Assembly: GCA_903903985.1 (NCBI GenBank)
Contig: CAIVAT010000152.1
Span: forward strand, 1 to 57,982
Length of the DNA: 57,982 nt
Origin: an uncultured Bacteroidales bacterium
GTDB lineage: Bacteria > Bacteroidota > Bacteroidia > Bacteroidales > FEN-979
Direction of reading: 5' to 3'
Shown here: piece by piece, positions 8,767 through 17,040 of the stretch
Numbering within the stretch: position 1 is the stretch's first letter
Layout: each line of letters begins with the position of its first letter
Program-made: the position numbers and the translations under genes
The notes under the pieces: model-generated
Database searches by the model: none
Seen by the model: only the letters and a program-made list of their open reading frames with translations
Told to the model about the DNA's origin: nothing

Positions 8767-9516
8767 TCAAAAGCGTCGTTCAACCAGTTCTTTCAGTTTC
8801 CTGAATGCATTTGAACCCGTATTCCAGAAATTCTTTTTCCGCATCAGGTCGAGGAATTCGGCGGCCTGATCAAAGGTTTTAAAACCATTCAGTGTTTCAA
8901 CGGTTTCATTGTATTCGCGCAAGTTGCCATCGAAAAGTTCGTTGATGAACATGAATTTCTCATTGATGGTGATGGCTGTTTTAAGGTTTTCGATCCGTTC
9001 GGATGGGATTTTCGGGCTGAATGACTTCTCGCGTGCATCTTTGAGCTTGATGCTGAAGGCTGTCTCTTCTGATGCAAAGAGATCAATTTCCCTGGATTTG
9101 GTTGTTTTTTTTGAACCGGCGGACGATTCCTGCCGGACGGAAGCAGGACCGGCAGGTTTGAATTGTACCGGGGCTGAAGATATTGGGGTTATAACGGTCT
9201 TTTCCGGAAGATCAGGTTTGGAAATAACAGGTTCAGGCTCGCTGAACGTGACGGTGACCCCGGCGTCGGAGGGCTTCCGCGATTGCCCGGGTTCAGGCGA
9301 AGGAGGCTTGATCGTACTGTGTGATCCTAAACCAGGAAGGGGTTCGTTCAACCGCTGGAGCAGGCGCATGCTCTCATAAAATTTCCGCACATTGTCCATC
9401 AGGATATCAAATTCGATCAGAGGAATCTTTTCACCATGAACATGGATGGCTTCATATTGCTCATTGATGGCCTCCAGCAGCCATTTGATTTCATCTTTGA
9501 TGATCTCTTTATTCAT
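8767..9516 (-). CDS. Conserved hypothetical protein with disordered middle
   Basis: I do not recognise a named family for this 249-residue protein. The N-terminal 60 residues are helical and acidic. Residues about 60-150 are rich in Pro, Ser, Lys and Glu and look disordered. The last 90 residues form a helical domain containing LKTAITINEKFMFINELFDG, a motif I associate with small conserved bacteroidete proteins of unknown function. There is no signal peptide or membrane segment, so it is probably cytoplasmic. A TAAGTTTG -7 box on the minus strand at 9567-9574 lies about 50 bases upstream of the ATG. It is divergent from thymidine kinase. Confidence 0.75.
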   Translation of the reverse strand: MNKEIIKDEIKWLLEAINEQYEAIHVHGEKIPLIEFDILMDNVRKFYESMRLLQRLNEPLPGLGSHSTIKPPSPEPGQSRKPSDAGVTVTFSEPEPVISKPDLPEKTVITPISSAPVQFKPAGPASVRQESSAGSKKTTKSREIDLFASEETAFSIKLKDAREKSFSPKIPSERIENLKTAITINEKFMFINELFDGNLREYNETVETLNGFKTFDQAAEFLDLMRKKNFWNTGSNAFRKLKELVERRF

Positions 9517-9566
9517 GACATTATTTTTTCACGGTAACTATGATCCAACAAGGTCATCAACCGTTG

Positions 9567-9574
9567 CAAACTTA
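9567..9574 (-). promoter_or_regulatory. Probable promoter for the conserved hypothetical gene
   Basis: Read on the minus strand the bases are TAAGTTTG, a full match to TAnnTTTG, about 50 bases before the ATG at 9516. No clear -33 box is visible. Confidence 0.45.
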
Positions 9575-9595
9575 TAAAAATTCGGTATAAATGCT

Positions 9596-9603
9596 TACTT
9601 TTG
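9596..9603 (+). promoter_or_regulatory. Probable promoter for thymidine kinase
   Basis: TACTTTTG matches TAnnTTTG and lies 42 bases upstream of the tdk ATG at 9646. It would make a 5' leader of about 37 bases. Confidence 0.5.
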
Positions 9604-9645
9604 TTGCAAATCCAGCTATAAAAATACGAAATATAAATCTCCTGA

Positions 9646-10218
9646 ATGCAGATCGAAAAAAATAATCCCGTAAACCGCCTGGGATGGATCGAGGTGATTT
9701 GCGGATCAATGTTTTCGGGTAAAACCGAAGAATTGATCCGCAGGTTGAAACGTGCCAAAATAGCCCGCCAGAAGGTTGAAATTTATAAGCCGGAGATCGA
9801 TAAAAGGTACGACGACATCAATGTGGTTTCGCATGATGAAAATGCCATCATGTCGACCCCGGTGCAGTCGGCCTCGCAGATCCTGTTGCTCACCAACGAT
9901 GTCAATGTTGTCGGCATCGATGAGGCACAGTTTTTCGACGATGAATTGCCTTCAGTGTGCAACCAGCTTGCCAACAGCGGCATCCGCGTGATCGTAGCCG
10001 GTCTCGACATGGATTATTTAGGCAAGCCCTTCGGCCCCATGCCCCAGCTGATCGCCATCTCCGAAGATGTTACCAAGGTTCACGCCGTTTGTATGAATTG
10101 TGGCGACCTCGCGCATTATACGCACCGCATGGTACAGGATGATCACCTGGTGATGCTGGGGGAGATGGATTCGTATGAGCCGCTGTGCAGGAGATGTTAC
10201 CTGGATAAAACAAAGTAA
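9646..10218 (+). CDS. tdk: Thymidine kinase (type II, TK1-like)
   Basis: This enzyme phosphorylates thymidine to dTMP with ATP in nucleotide salvage. Visible are the P-loop GSMFSGKT (residues 20-27), the DEAQFF Walker B segment (about 92-97), and a zinc site made of CMNC (about 149-152) and CRRC (about 181-184). These features separate TK1-like enzymes from viral-type kinases. The length of 190 residues is normal for the bacterial family. It has its own TAnnTTTG promoter and is followed by the cyclophilin gene, which also has its own promoter. Confidence 0.97.
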   Translation: MQIEKNNPVNRLGWIEVICGSMFSGKTEELIRRLKRAKIARQKVEIYKPEIDKRYDDINVVSHDENAIMSTPVQSASQILLLTNDVNVVGIDEAQFFDDELPSVCNQLANSGIRVIVAGLDMDYLGKPFGPMPQLIAISEDVTKVHAVCMNCGDLAHYTHRMVQDDHLVMLGEMDSYEPLCRRCYLDKTK

Positions 10219-10226
10219 TTTTTTTG

Positions 10227-10234
10227 TATTTTTG
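10227..10234 (+). promoter_or_regulatory. Probable promoter for the cyclophilin gene
   Basis: TATTTTTG matches TAnnTTTG and sits 20 bases upstream of the ATG at 10255 and just after the tdk stop codon. Confidence 0.5.
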
Positions 10235-10254
10235 CCTTTTAAAATCCTAAACCT

Positions 10255-10839
10255 ATGAAAAAAATCATCTTCGCCATCCTGGCAATTGTTTTTGTGTTCA
10301 ATCTTTCATCCATGTCTCAAACTAAAACCAAAGAAAAAGTGATAAAATTTGTAATTCACACCGATTATGGCGATATGACGGGCATTTTATACAATGAAAC
10401 CCCTCTTCATCGCGACAATTTTGTTAAACTGGTTAAAGAAGGTTACTATGACGGTACGCTGTTTCATCGCGTCATCAGTGGATTCATGATCCAGGGCGGC
10501 GATCCCGACTCAAAGAATGCAAAGCCCGGCCAGCAGCTGGGCATGGGTGGCCCCGGTTATACGATTCCTGCCGAGTTTAATGCAACACTTACGCATAAAA
10601 GAGGAGCCCTGGCCGCTGCAAGAACCGGTGGCCCCTCAAATCCAAAGAAAGCCTCATCCGGTTCCCAGTTTTACATTGTACATCCTGAAAATGGAGCCCA
10701 TTTCCTGGATAATGATTACACCGTTTTCGGTCAAATCACCGATGGCCTGACGGTAATCGATAAAATTGCTGCCGTAGAAAAAGGTCCTTCCGATCGTCCG
10801 GTGAAGGATGTGAAGATGACGATTAAAATTGTTGAATAA
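10255..10839 (+). CDS. Cyclophilin-type peptidyl-prolyl isomerase, exported
   Basis: An N-terminal signal peptide (hydrophobic residues about 4-17, then SSMSQT) precedes a complete cyclophilin domain. Visible are FHRVISGFMIQGGDP, with the catalytic Arg and Phe-Met-Gln, GMGGPGYTIPAEF, and the long HKRGALAAAR segment, followed by SGSQFYIVH and FGQITDG. It catalyses cis-trans isomerisation of X-Pro bonds, here probably in the periplasm. The LALAR/AAAR form and the 194-residue length fit bacterial PpiA/PpiB relatives. pheS follows 41 bases later. Confidence 0.93.
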   Translation: MKKIIFAILAIVFVFNLSSMSQTKTKEKVIKFVIHTDYGDMTGILYNETPLHRDNFVKLVKEGYYDGTLFHRVISGFMIQGGDPDSKNAKPGQQLGMGGPGYTIPAEFNATLTHKRGALAAARTGGPSNPKKASSGSQFYIVHPENGAHFLDNDYTVFGQITDGLTVIDKIAAVEKGPSDRPVKDVKMTIKIVE

Positions 10840-10880
10840 CAACGTGGCGCCTGACGCATGACGCGTGAAAAGAAAGCAGC

Positions 10881-11903
10881 ATGATAGAGCGGATTAATAG
10901 GTTAATTGCCGAGATTGAGTCATTAAAAGCGGTAAGCCTCGAGGAGGTTGAACAACTACGCCTGAAATACCTTAGTAAAAAGGGGTTGGTTCCGGTGTTG
11001 TTCGATGATTTCAAGGGTGTACCGGTTGAGATGAAGAGAGAGGTGGGGCAGTTGCTTAACGACTTGAAAAACAGGGCCAATAATAAGATAGAAGCGCTGA
11101 AGTCGGGGTTTAGCCAGGATGCAAAGGCATCATCGGCGAATCTTGATCTTTCGAGGCCGGCAGCTAACTTTCAGCCCGGGACCCGGCATCCATTGGCGAT
11201 TGTCAGGACACAGATCATCGATATTTTTGCAAGGATTGGATTCACCGTTGCCGAAGGCCCTGAGATTGAAGATGACTGGCACAATTTTTCGGCGCTCAAT
11301 TTCACAGCCGATCACCCGGCTAGGGATATGCAGGATACTTTCTTCATTGCTACCAACCCCGACATCCTGTTGCGAACCCATACCTCCTCGGTGCAGATCC
11401 GTACCATGGAAACGACAAAACCACCCATCCGCATGATCTTTCCCGGGCGGGTATTCAGGAACGAAGCCATTTCGGCACGCGCACATTGCATCTTTCACCA
11501 GGTAGAAGGTCTTTATATCGACAGGCAGGTGTCATTTGCCGACCTCAAGCAGACGTTGATGTATTTTGCCAAAGAGATGTTCGGGGAAAACACGAAGATC
11601 CGGTTGCGGCCGTCGTATTTCCCTTTTACGGAACCATCAGGCGAAATGGATGTAAGCTGCAATATTTGTGGTGGAGAGGGATGCAATATCTGCAAATATA
11701 CCGGCTGGGTTGAAATTCTCGGTTGTGGCATGGTTGATCCCAACGCGCTTGAAAATTGTGGCATCGACAGTCAAACTTACACCGGGTTCGCTTTTGGTAT
11801 GGGCATCGAACGCATTACCATGTTAAAATACCAGATCAGGGATTTGCGGTTGTTTTTTGAAAACGATGTACGGTTTTTGAATCAATTCAGGGGGGCGATA
11901 TAG
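10881..11903 (+). CDS. pheS: Phenylalanine-tRNA ligase alpha subunit
   Basis: The 340-residue length is typical of bacterial PheS. The N-terminus (residues 1-90) is the helical coiled-coil arm that contacts tRNA. The class II catalytic core follows: GFTVAEGPEIEDDWHNF, the RTHTSSVQ motif, FHQVEGLYID (motif 2 region), GCGMVDPN and FGMGIERITML (motif 3). With PheT, which is not in this window, it charges tRNA-Phe. The gene converges with the UbiB-family gene, with a G/C-rich hairpin between the stop codons. Confidence 0.97.
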   Translation: MIERINRLIAEIESLKAVSLEEVEQLRLKYLSKKGLVPVLFDDFKGVPVEMKREVGQLLNDLKNRANNKIEALKSGFSQDAKASSANLDLSRPAANFQPGTRHPLAIVRTQIIDIFARIGFTVAEGPEIEDDWHNFSALNFTADHPARDMQDTFFIATNPDILLRTHTSSVQIRTMETTKPPIRMIFPGRVFRNEAISARAHCIFHQVEGLYIDRQVSFADLKQTLMYFAKEMFGENTKIRLRPSYFPFTEPSGEMDVSCNICGGEGCNICKYTGWVEILGCGMVDPNALENCGIDSQTYTGFAFGMGIERITMLKYQIRDLRLFFENDVRFLNQFRGAI

Positions 11904-11904
11904 C

Positions 11905-11947
11905 CTCTCCCTTTGCCCCTCCCCAAAGGGGGAGGAGTTGGGGTGGG
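11905..11947. repeat. G/C-rich hairpin between convergent genes
   Basis: CTCCCTTTG pairs with CAAAGGGGGAG across a C-rich loop, followed by GTTGGGGTGGG. The sequence resembles a half element of the family at 8681 and 52303. It lies between the pheS and UbiB-family stop codons, where a strong hairpin could act as a two-way terminator, though no T tract is present. Confidence 0.6.
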
Positions 11948-11948
11948 A

Positions 11949-13598
11949 TCAAAATTTATTTCTCCGGAACAATTTCACCAGCAACCAGAATCCGAACAAC
12001 CCTGCGATGCAGAAAACGATGGCGCCGATCCAGCGTGTTTGTTGCCATTGTGAAATAATCGAGGCCCCAACGATCAGGGATGCCAGCACGATGGCAATGG
12101 AAACACGTGTGCTGGAAATGTCGAGATGTTCGGCAAGTGGCTCCAATCCACGAACTTCAATTTGCGTTTTGAATCGCCCCTCCTTGATTTTGTAAATAAT
12201 TTCATTCAGATCGGCCGGAAGTTCTTTCAGCAGTTTATAATAATCTTTGATGGAGTCGAAGACCTCCCTGGCGATTTGTTTAGGGCTGTATTGCTGAGCA
12301 ATAAGCTCAATGGCATAAGGTTGCATTTCATGGGCAAAATCGATCCCGGGGAAAAGCACAACGGCAACACGTTCAATGGCCATCAGTGATTTTATCAGGA
12401 GGAAAATATCCGACGGCATCCTCAGTCCGAAGTGAATTAAAATATCCACCGATTCATTCATCACTTTCCCGAAGTCCATTTCCTCGATGCTGAGGTACTT
12501 GTAATGAGCAAGCATGTCCCCGATCTGGAATTCGAGTTCCTTGAACCGTGCAAAATTTCGTTTCCCCGATGCCATCATCAACGCTTCGGCCATGGCATGC
12601 GGGTCGCGTTCGAGGTAACCCAATACATACTTGCCAAGAAATTTAAGATGCTCCGGCCGCAGGGAGCCCATCATCCCGAAGTCGATGAATGAGATGACCT
12701 CACCATCCATCACAAAAATATTTCCCGGGTGGGGATCGGCATGAAAGAATCCATGGGTGAAAATCTGGTCAAAAACCAGTCGCATCGCTTTACGCGACAG
12801 CACTTTGAGATCATATCCGGCCTTCAGCAGGTTTTCCAGGTCGCTGACCTTGGTGCCTTTGATAAACTCTTCAACCAGGATCCGGCGTGTGGTATACTGG
12901 GAATAAACTTTTGGGACTTTGATATCGGGATCATCCTGAAAACAATAGCTGAACCTGATGACGCTGGCAGCTTCGTGATGAAAATCGAGTTCTTTTTTAA
13001 TGGTTTTCCCGAATTCCTTTACCACCCCGGTAAGGTTGATGGCTTCCATTTCTGCATTGTTCCGCTGCATGCGGATTGCAAAGAAATTCATCAGGTTGAG
13101 GTCGAGTTCGATTTTTTTATCAATCCCGGGGCGTTGTATTTTAACGCAGACGGGCTCCCCGTTGAGTAAAGTAGCCCGGTAGGTCTGGGCCATGGAAGCT
13201 GAAGCAAGCCTTGACGAATCGAAATCCCTGAAAACCTCTCCAACCGGGCGGCCCAGTTCCTTCTCAATTTCTTTGATGGCCAACTCATCGGGCATTGGCT
13301 GCGCTTCATCCTGGAGTTTCTTCAACTCCTCACGCAATTCCACCGGGACGATATCCGGACGGTCGGCTAAAATTTGTCCGAATTTGATAAAGGTCGGCCC
13401 CAGTTCTTCGACCGCCATCCGGATACGTTCCCATTGGTTGTAGCGCTCAATGCGTGCCAGGCGCTTCTTGGAGATAAAAAATTTACCCAGGCCCGAATTG
13501 GTTACCCATTCACTCAGGCCATATTTTACAACAATCCCGATGATTTCCCGTGCCCGGCCAAGTTCATGGACGGCCAATCCAATCCTTGTTAGTTTCAC
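11949..13598 (-). CDS. UbiB/ABC1 (AarF) family atypical kinase
   Basis: The 549-residue protein has the ABC1 family features: the KxGQ motif in KFGQILADRPDIVP, the long insert QDEAQPMP, the catalytic HADPHPGN and the metal-binding DFG in ISFIDFGMMG. Two hydrophobic C-terminal segments (about residues 495-540) anchor it in the membrane, as in UbiB. Family members support isoprenoid quinone biosynthesis through an ATPase activity that probably extracts lipid intermediates; in Bacteroidota the quinone would be menaquinone. The start is GTG. It follows the phasin-like gene closely on the same strand. Confidence 0.9.
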   Translation of the reverse strand: MKLTRIGLAVHELGRAREIIGIVVKYGLSEWVTNSGLGKFFISKKRLARIERYNQWERIRMAVEELGPTFIKFGQILADRPDIVPVELREELKKLQDEAQPMPDELAIKEIEKELGRPVGEVFRDFDSSRLASASMAQTYRATLLNGEPVCVKIQRPGIDKKIELDLNLMNFFAIRMQRNNAEMEAINLTGVVKEFGKTIKKELDFHHEAASVIRFSYCFQDDPDIKVPKVYSQYTTRRILVEEFIKGTKVSDLENLLKAGYDLKVLSRKAMRLVFDQIFTHGFFHADPHPGNIFVMDGEVISFIDFGMMGSLRPEHLKFLGKYVLGYLERDPHAMAEALMMASGKRNFARFKELEFQIGDMLAHYKYLSIEEMDFGKVMNESVDILIHFGLRMPSDIFLLIKSLMAIERVAVVLFPGIDFAHEMQPYAIELIAQQYSPKQIAREVFDSIKDYYKLLKELPADLNEIIYKIKEGRFKTQIEVRGLEPLAEHLDISSTRVSIAIVLASLIVGASIISQWQQTRWIGAIVFCIAGLFGFWLLVKLFRRNKF

Positions 13599-13624
13599 AT
13601 TGATGAAATTGATTGCCGGAGCGG

Positions 13625-13981
13625 CTATTTTTTCACGTTGGCTTTCGTGTTCTTAGCCGTTTTAGGCGCCGTTTTGGCTTTGACCGGAGCTTTTTTCAAA
13701 GCCTCCAGCTTTTTAATCCGGTCTTCCAGTTTTTTCAGCTCATCCTGTGAAGGGATATTCATTTTCTTCATGGTGTTTTTTACAAGGACCTGCAGATCAT
13801 CCTCCACTGTTTTTTTTGCTTCCTCCGATTTCTTTAACAGGTACTCATAGAGCTTTTTAGCCTCTTCTTTGGTCAACTTGTTCTCTTTTGCCAGGTCTTT
13901 TGCAGACTGGGCAAGTTTTTCAGCATTCATAAAAGCGTATTCAATTCCTTTGTCTAATGATTTTTTCAATTCTTCGAACAT
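13625..13981 (-). CDS. Phasin-like coiled-coil protein with basic tail
   Basis: This 118-residue protein is almost entirely helical. Residues 1-95 have heptad-like spacing with the pattern AKDLAKENKLTKEEAKKLYEYLL, which I associate with phasin/PhaF-type proteins. The last 25 residues are a Lys/Ala/Thr/Pro-rich tail like those of PhaF and histone-like proteins that bind DNA. Phasins coat polyhydroxyalkanoate granules, but no PHA synthase is visible here, so the name reflects sequence style only. It lies between the IPExxxVDY gene (two bases upstream) and the UbiB-family gene, most likely in one transcript with them. Confidence 0.75.
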   Translation of the reverse strand: MFEELKKSLDKGIEYAFMNAEKLAQSAKDLAKENKLTKEEAKKLYEYLLKKSEEAKKTVEDDLQVLVKNTMKKMNIPSQDELKKLEDRIKKLEALKKAPVKAKTAPKTAKNTKANVKK

Positions 13982-13983
13982 GG

Positions 13984-14454
13984 CTATTCCTCCTGTTTTT
14001 TAGATGGTGAATATTTAACTTTTGATTTCTTCCGGATATTCATTAAATGAATTTCAAGGTCAGTGAGTATTGTCTCGTAGTTTTTATTGGTTTCAAATCG
14101 TATTTCAAATGCGGTGAGTACGTTTTGAATGCTCCTGATATCTTCAAGCAGCCGCTCTTTCTGTGTTTTTTTAAATGGCCCTTCTACCAGCAGGATAAAA
14201 TCGGTTTGTTTCAGTTCGGGGAACAGGATGGCATCCTGTCCACGGTTTCCAATTAAATAATAGGTATTGAACCGGTCTTCATCGCGGCACTGGTAAAAGG
14301 AGTAACTAACGAAGTCATCCAGTTTAACAAACTCAAGTTCCAGCTTTTTATTGAGCATGAAAGAGAGCCGGTAATCCTTTAAATGGCAGGAGATTCCAAG
14401 GATTGTGAAAAGTGCAGGCTCTGACCTGGTTTCCAGCAGTATTTTTTTAGGCAT
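13984..14454 (-). CDS. IPExxxVDY-family protein
   Basis: This 156-residue protein has the layout of the bacteroidete IPExxxVDY family. An N-terminal LGISCHLKDYRLSFMLNKKL segment is followed by a mixed alpha/beta domain and the family signature, here degenerate as FPELKQTDFILL. The molecular function is unknown. Members commonly sit beside rnc and fabF, as here, which supports the call. The tail is basic (KKSKVKYSPSKKQEE). The stop is two bases from the start of the phasin-like gene, consistent with coupled translation. Confidence 0.82.
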   Translation of the reverse strand: MPKKILLETRSEPALFTILGISCHLKDYRLSFMLNKKLELEFVKLDDFVSYSFYQCRDEDRFNTYYLIGNRGQDAILFPELKQTDFILLVEGPFKKTQKERLLEDIRSIQNVLTAFEIRFETNKNYETILTDLEIHLMNIRKKSKVKYSPSKKQEE

Positions 14455-14484
14455 GGCAAGGAACCTAGTTTGTACAAAACAAAG

Positions 14485-15240
14485 TTAACCATTCTGGGAT
14501 GAAAGGTCAATGGTTTCACCATTTATTTTTTGCCATGATTTTTCTGCAGCATTTTGTTCGGCTCCCTTGATGGAGTAGTCCTGACCCCGGGCAATGGCTT
14601 CCCCGTCGATGAAAAGTTCGACGATGTATTGTTTTTTATAGCCTGATCCTGTTTCATCGACAACCATAAACTGGGTCTGTTTTTTTTCATGCTGGGCCCA
14701 TTCGATGATCTTGCTTTTAAAATTCACCTCCTGGTTCACAAGGTCGTCCATATCGAAATAGCGGCTGATGACCCGGTCGAGGATGGTCTTCCGGGTAAAA
14801 TCGTATCCTTTGTCAAGATACATTGCACCGATCAGTGCTTCAAAGGCATCTCCTTTGAAGGATCTGAAAGTGGCGGAAGAGAGACCATCAAGTTGAATAA
14901 GCTGGTCGACCCCCATTTTTTGAGAGAGTTTGTTCAGCATGACCCTGCTGACAATTTTGGAGCGCATTTCTGTAAGGAAACCTTCATCCCGGGTGGGGAA
15001 TGTTTTAAAGAGAAAATCTGCTGCAACCGCATCGAGAATGGCATCGCCAAGAAATTCGAGGCGTTCATTGTTAATCCTGATCCCGGTGTTGGTCTCCTGG
15101 GTCGCCGATTTATGCAAAAAAGCAAGGTGATATAAATGGATATTTCCGGGTTTATACCCCAGGATACTTTTTATTGCCTGCTTAAGTTTTTTATCGGATA
15201 AAATTTCAGCACTAGCCGGCCTAAACGGTCTGAACCTCAA
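14485..15240 (-). CDS. rnc: Ribonuclease III
   Basis: This double-strand-specific endoribonuclease processes rRNA precursors and structured mRNAs. The signature NERLEFLGDAILDAV is at about residues 55-69, and the second acidic cluster is at FEALIGAMYLDKG. A C-terminal double-stranded RNA-binding domain contains AEQNAAEKSWQKI. The length of 251 is normal. The start codon is TTG, supported by similarity of the RPFRPASAEILSDKKL start to bacteroidete homologues and by the lack of a later start before the conserved region. It follows fabF by six bases, in the common bacteroidete order acpP-fabF-rnc. Confidence 0.96.
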   Translation of the reverse strand: MRFRPFRPASAEILSDKKLKQAIKSILGYKPGNIHLYHLAFLHKSATQETNTGIRINNERLEFLGDAILDAVAADFLFKTFPTRDEGFLTEMRSKIVSRVMLNKLSQKMGVDQLIQLDGLSSATFRSFKGDAFEALIGAMYLDKGYDFTRKTILDRVISRYFDMDDLVNQEVNFKSKIIEWAQHEKKQTQFMVVDETGSGYKKQYIVELFIDGEAIARGQDYSIKGAEQNAAEKSWQKINGETIDLSSQNG

Positions 15241-15246
15241 AGCAAA

Positions 15247-16497
15247 CTATCCCTTATATTTTGTGAAGATAACGGTGGCGTTGTGGCCACCAAAACCAAA
15301 TGTATTGCTCAGGGCGTAATTCACCACCCGTTGCTGAGCCGTATGAAAGGTGAAATTCAACGGGGCGATTTCCGGGTCATCGGTGAAGTGGTTGATCGTT
15401 GGCGGAACGATATCATTTTTTACTGCCAGCAATGTCGCGATCGATTCAATGGCGCCGGCTGCGCCCAGCAAATGGCCGGTCATTGATTTTGTAGAGTTGA
15501 TATTGATCGTGTTGGCAAAGTCTCCGAAAAGGCTTACAATGGCTTTAGGTTCGGCAATGTCGCCTGCCGGGGTCGATGTGCCATGGGTATTGATATGGTC
15601 GATGGCCTCTTTCGGGATGCCGGCATCGGCCAGCGCGGTACGCATGGAAAGGATGGCGCCCAGCCCTTCGGGATGCGGAGATGTCATGTGATGTGCATCA
15701 GCAGAGAGACCGCCACCAACAACTTCCGCATAGATTTTGGCACCACGGGCCTTTGCATGTTCGAGTTCTTCGAAAACCAAAGCGCCTGCTCCTTCGCCCA
15801 TAACAAAACCATCGCGGTCCTTGTCAAATGGACGGGAAGCTGTGAGTGGATCATCATTCCTGGTAGAAAGCGCATGCATGGCATTAAATCCGCCAAGGCC
15901 TACGGGTGTAATGGCTGCTTCTGAACCTCCTGCAATGAAGGCATCGGCTTTTCCGAGACGGATGTAGTTGAATGCATCCACCAGGGCGTTCGCCGAGGAA
16001 GCGCATGCTGAAACCGTTGCAAAATTTGGTCCGTGAAAACCATACCTCATGGAAATATGGCCTGCGGTGATGTCTGAAATCATCTTGGGGATGAAAAACG
16101 GGTTGAATCGCGGGGTGCCATCTCCAAGGGCGAAGGCCATCACTTCGGTGGTAAAGGTCTCCAGTCCGCCGATTCCGGATGCCCAAATGACCCCGATGCG
16201 ATCGAGGTCAATCTTTTCCAGGTCCATGCCGGAATCTTTAACGGCATCATCGGCACATACGATTCCAAAGTGCGAACACCGGTCGTATTTCCTGACTTCT
16301 TTTCGGTCGAAATAATTTTCAGCGTTGAAGTTTTTCACTTCACATGCGATCCCGGTTTTAAATTTGGAAGTATCGAAACGGGTGATCGGTCCGGCACCAC
16401 TTACGCCGCTAATCAGGTTGTTCCAGAACTCCTGAACAGAATTCCCGATGGGTGTAATTGCTCCAAGACCAGTTACTACAACTCGCCTTAATTCCAC
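15247..16497 (-). CDS. fabF: 3-oxoacyl-[acyl-carrier-protein] synthase II
   Basis: This condensing enzyme elongates acyl-ACP with malonyl-ACP in fatty-acid synthesis. The catalytic triad is visible: Cys in TVSACASSANAL (about residue 165), His in NTHGTSTPAGD (about 303) and His in MTGHLLGAAGA (about 340). FGFGGHN closes the fold. The 416-residue length fits FabF rather than FabB or FabH. The start is GTG, giving VELRRVVVTG. It is downstream of acpP with a hairpin in the intercistronic space (16530-16552). Confidence 0.97.
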   Translation of the reverse strand: MELRRVVVTGLGAITPIGNSVQEFWNNLISGVSGAGPITRFDTSKFKTGIACEVKNFNAENYFDRKEVRKYDRCSHFGIVCADDAVKDSGMDLEKIDLDRIGVIWASGIGGLETFTTEVMAFALGDGTPRFNPFFIPKMISDITAGHISMRYGFHGPNFATVSACASSANALVDAFNYIRLGKADAFIAGGSEAAITPVGLGGFNAMHALSTRNDDPLTASRPFDKDRDGFVMGEGAGALVFEELEHAKARGAKIYAEVVGGGLSADAHHMTSPHPEGLGAILSMRTALADAGIPKEAIDHINTHGTSTPAGDIAEPKAIVSLFGDFANTININSTKSMTGHLLGAAGAIESIATLLAVKNDIVPPTINHFTDDPEIAPLNFTFHTAQQRVVNYALSNTFGFGGHNATVIFTKYKG

Positions 16498-16529
16498 GTT
16501 TTATAATTTTAGGTTCATTGGTTAATGGA

Positions 16530-16552
16530 TAACCCCGCTGAGTGCGGGGTTA
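16530..16552 (-). promoter_or_regulatory. Perfect hairpin between acpP and fabF
   Basis: TAACCCCGC pairs with GCGGGGTTA, a nine-base-pair stem with a five-base loop. It lies 62 bases after the acpP stop and 33 bases before the fabF start. No T tract follows on the minus strand, so a classic terminator is unlikely. An mRNA-stabilising or attenuating hairpin that lets acpP be expressed above fabF is more plausible. Confidence 0.55.
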
Positions 16553-16613
16553 ATTTCATTAAATTTAAACAGGGAGAGACATCCCTAAAGGAGTTACCAA
16601 ATATCCGGCAACC

Positions 16614-16850
16614 CTATTTGGTGTTGTTCTCAATGTAGGCAATGGCTTCTCCAACCGTACTGATTTTTTCGGCCTGATCGTCTGGGATGGCAATATCGAA
16701 TTCCTTTTCGAATTCCATGATCAGTTCTACTGTGTCAAGGGAGTCAGCACCAAGGTCATTTGTGAAGCTGGCTTCAATGGTAACTTCACTTTCATCAACA
16801 CCAAGCTTATCTACGATGATAGCTTTTACTTTTGCTGCAATGTCAGACAT
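16614..16850 (-). CDS. acpP: Acyl carrier protein
   Basis: The 78-residue acidic protein carries growing acyl chains on 4'-phosphopantetheine. The attachment Ser is residue 37 in [15 protein letters not shown], the invariant motif. The ATG at 16850 ([12 protein letters not shown]) is chosen over an upstream start at 16880 because the added ten residues are unlike any ACP and are encoded by an A/T-rich leader. fabF follows on the same strand after a hairpin. Confidence 0.97.
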   Translation of the reverse strand: MSDIAAKVKAIIVDKLGVDESEVTIEASFTNDLGADSLDTVELIMEFEKEFDIAIPDDQAEKISTVGEAIAYIENNTK

Positions 16851-17011
16851 GTTAATTTTTTTTTGGTTAAACGACTGCAAAGAAAAGAATATTCTTCCAT
16901 CCTTCCAACATAATTTAAGAATTTTTAACAGTTATAAAAATCACAGTATTGATATTTAGATACTTAAGAATTCGGTACAAGTTTGTTAGGTAGTAAATCC
17001 ACCCGGTTTTG

Positions 17012-17019
17012 TATTTTTG
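17012..17019 (+). promoter_or_regulatory. Probable purN promoter
   Basis: TATTTTTG matches TAnnTTTG and lies 21 bases before the purN ATG at 17041, in the divergent space between acpP and purN. Confidence 0.5.
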
Positions 17020-17040
17020 TGAGACACAAATGCTTCCGAT

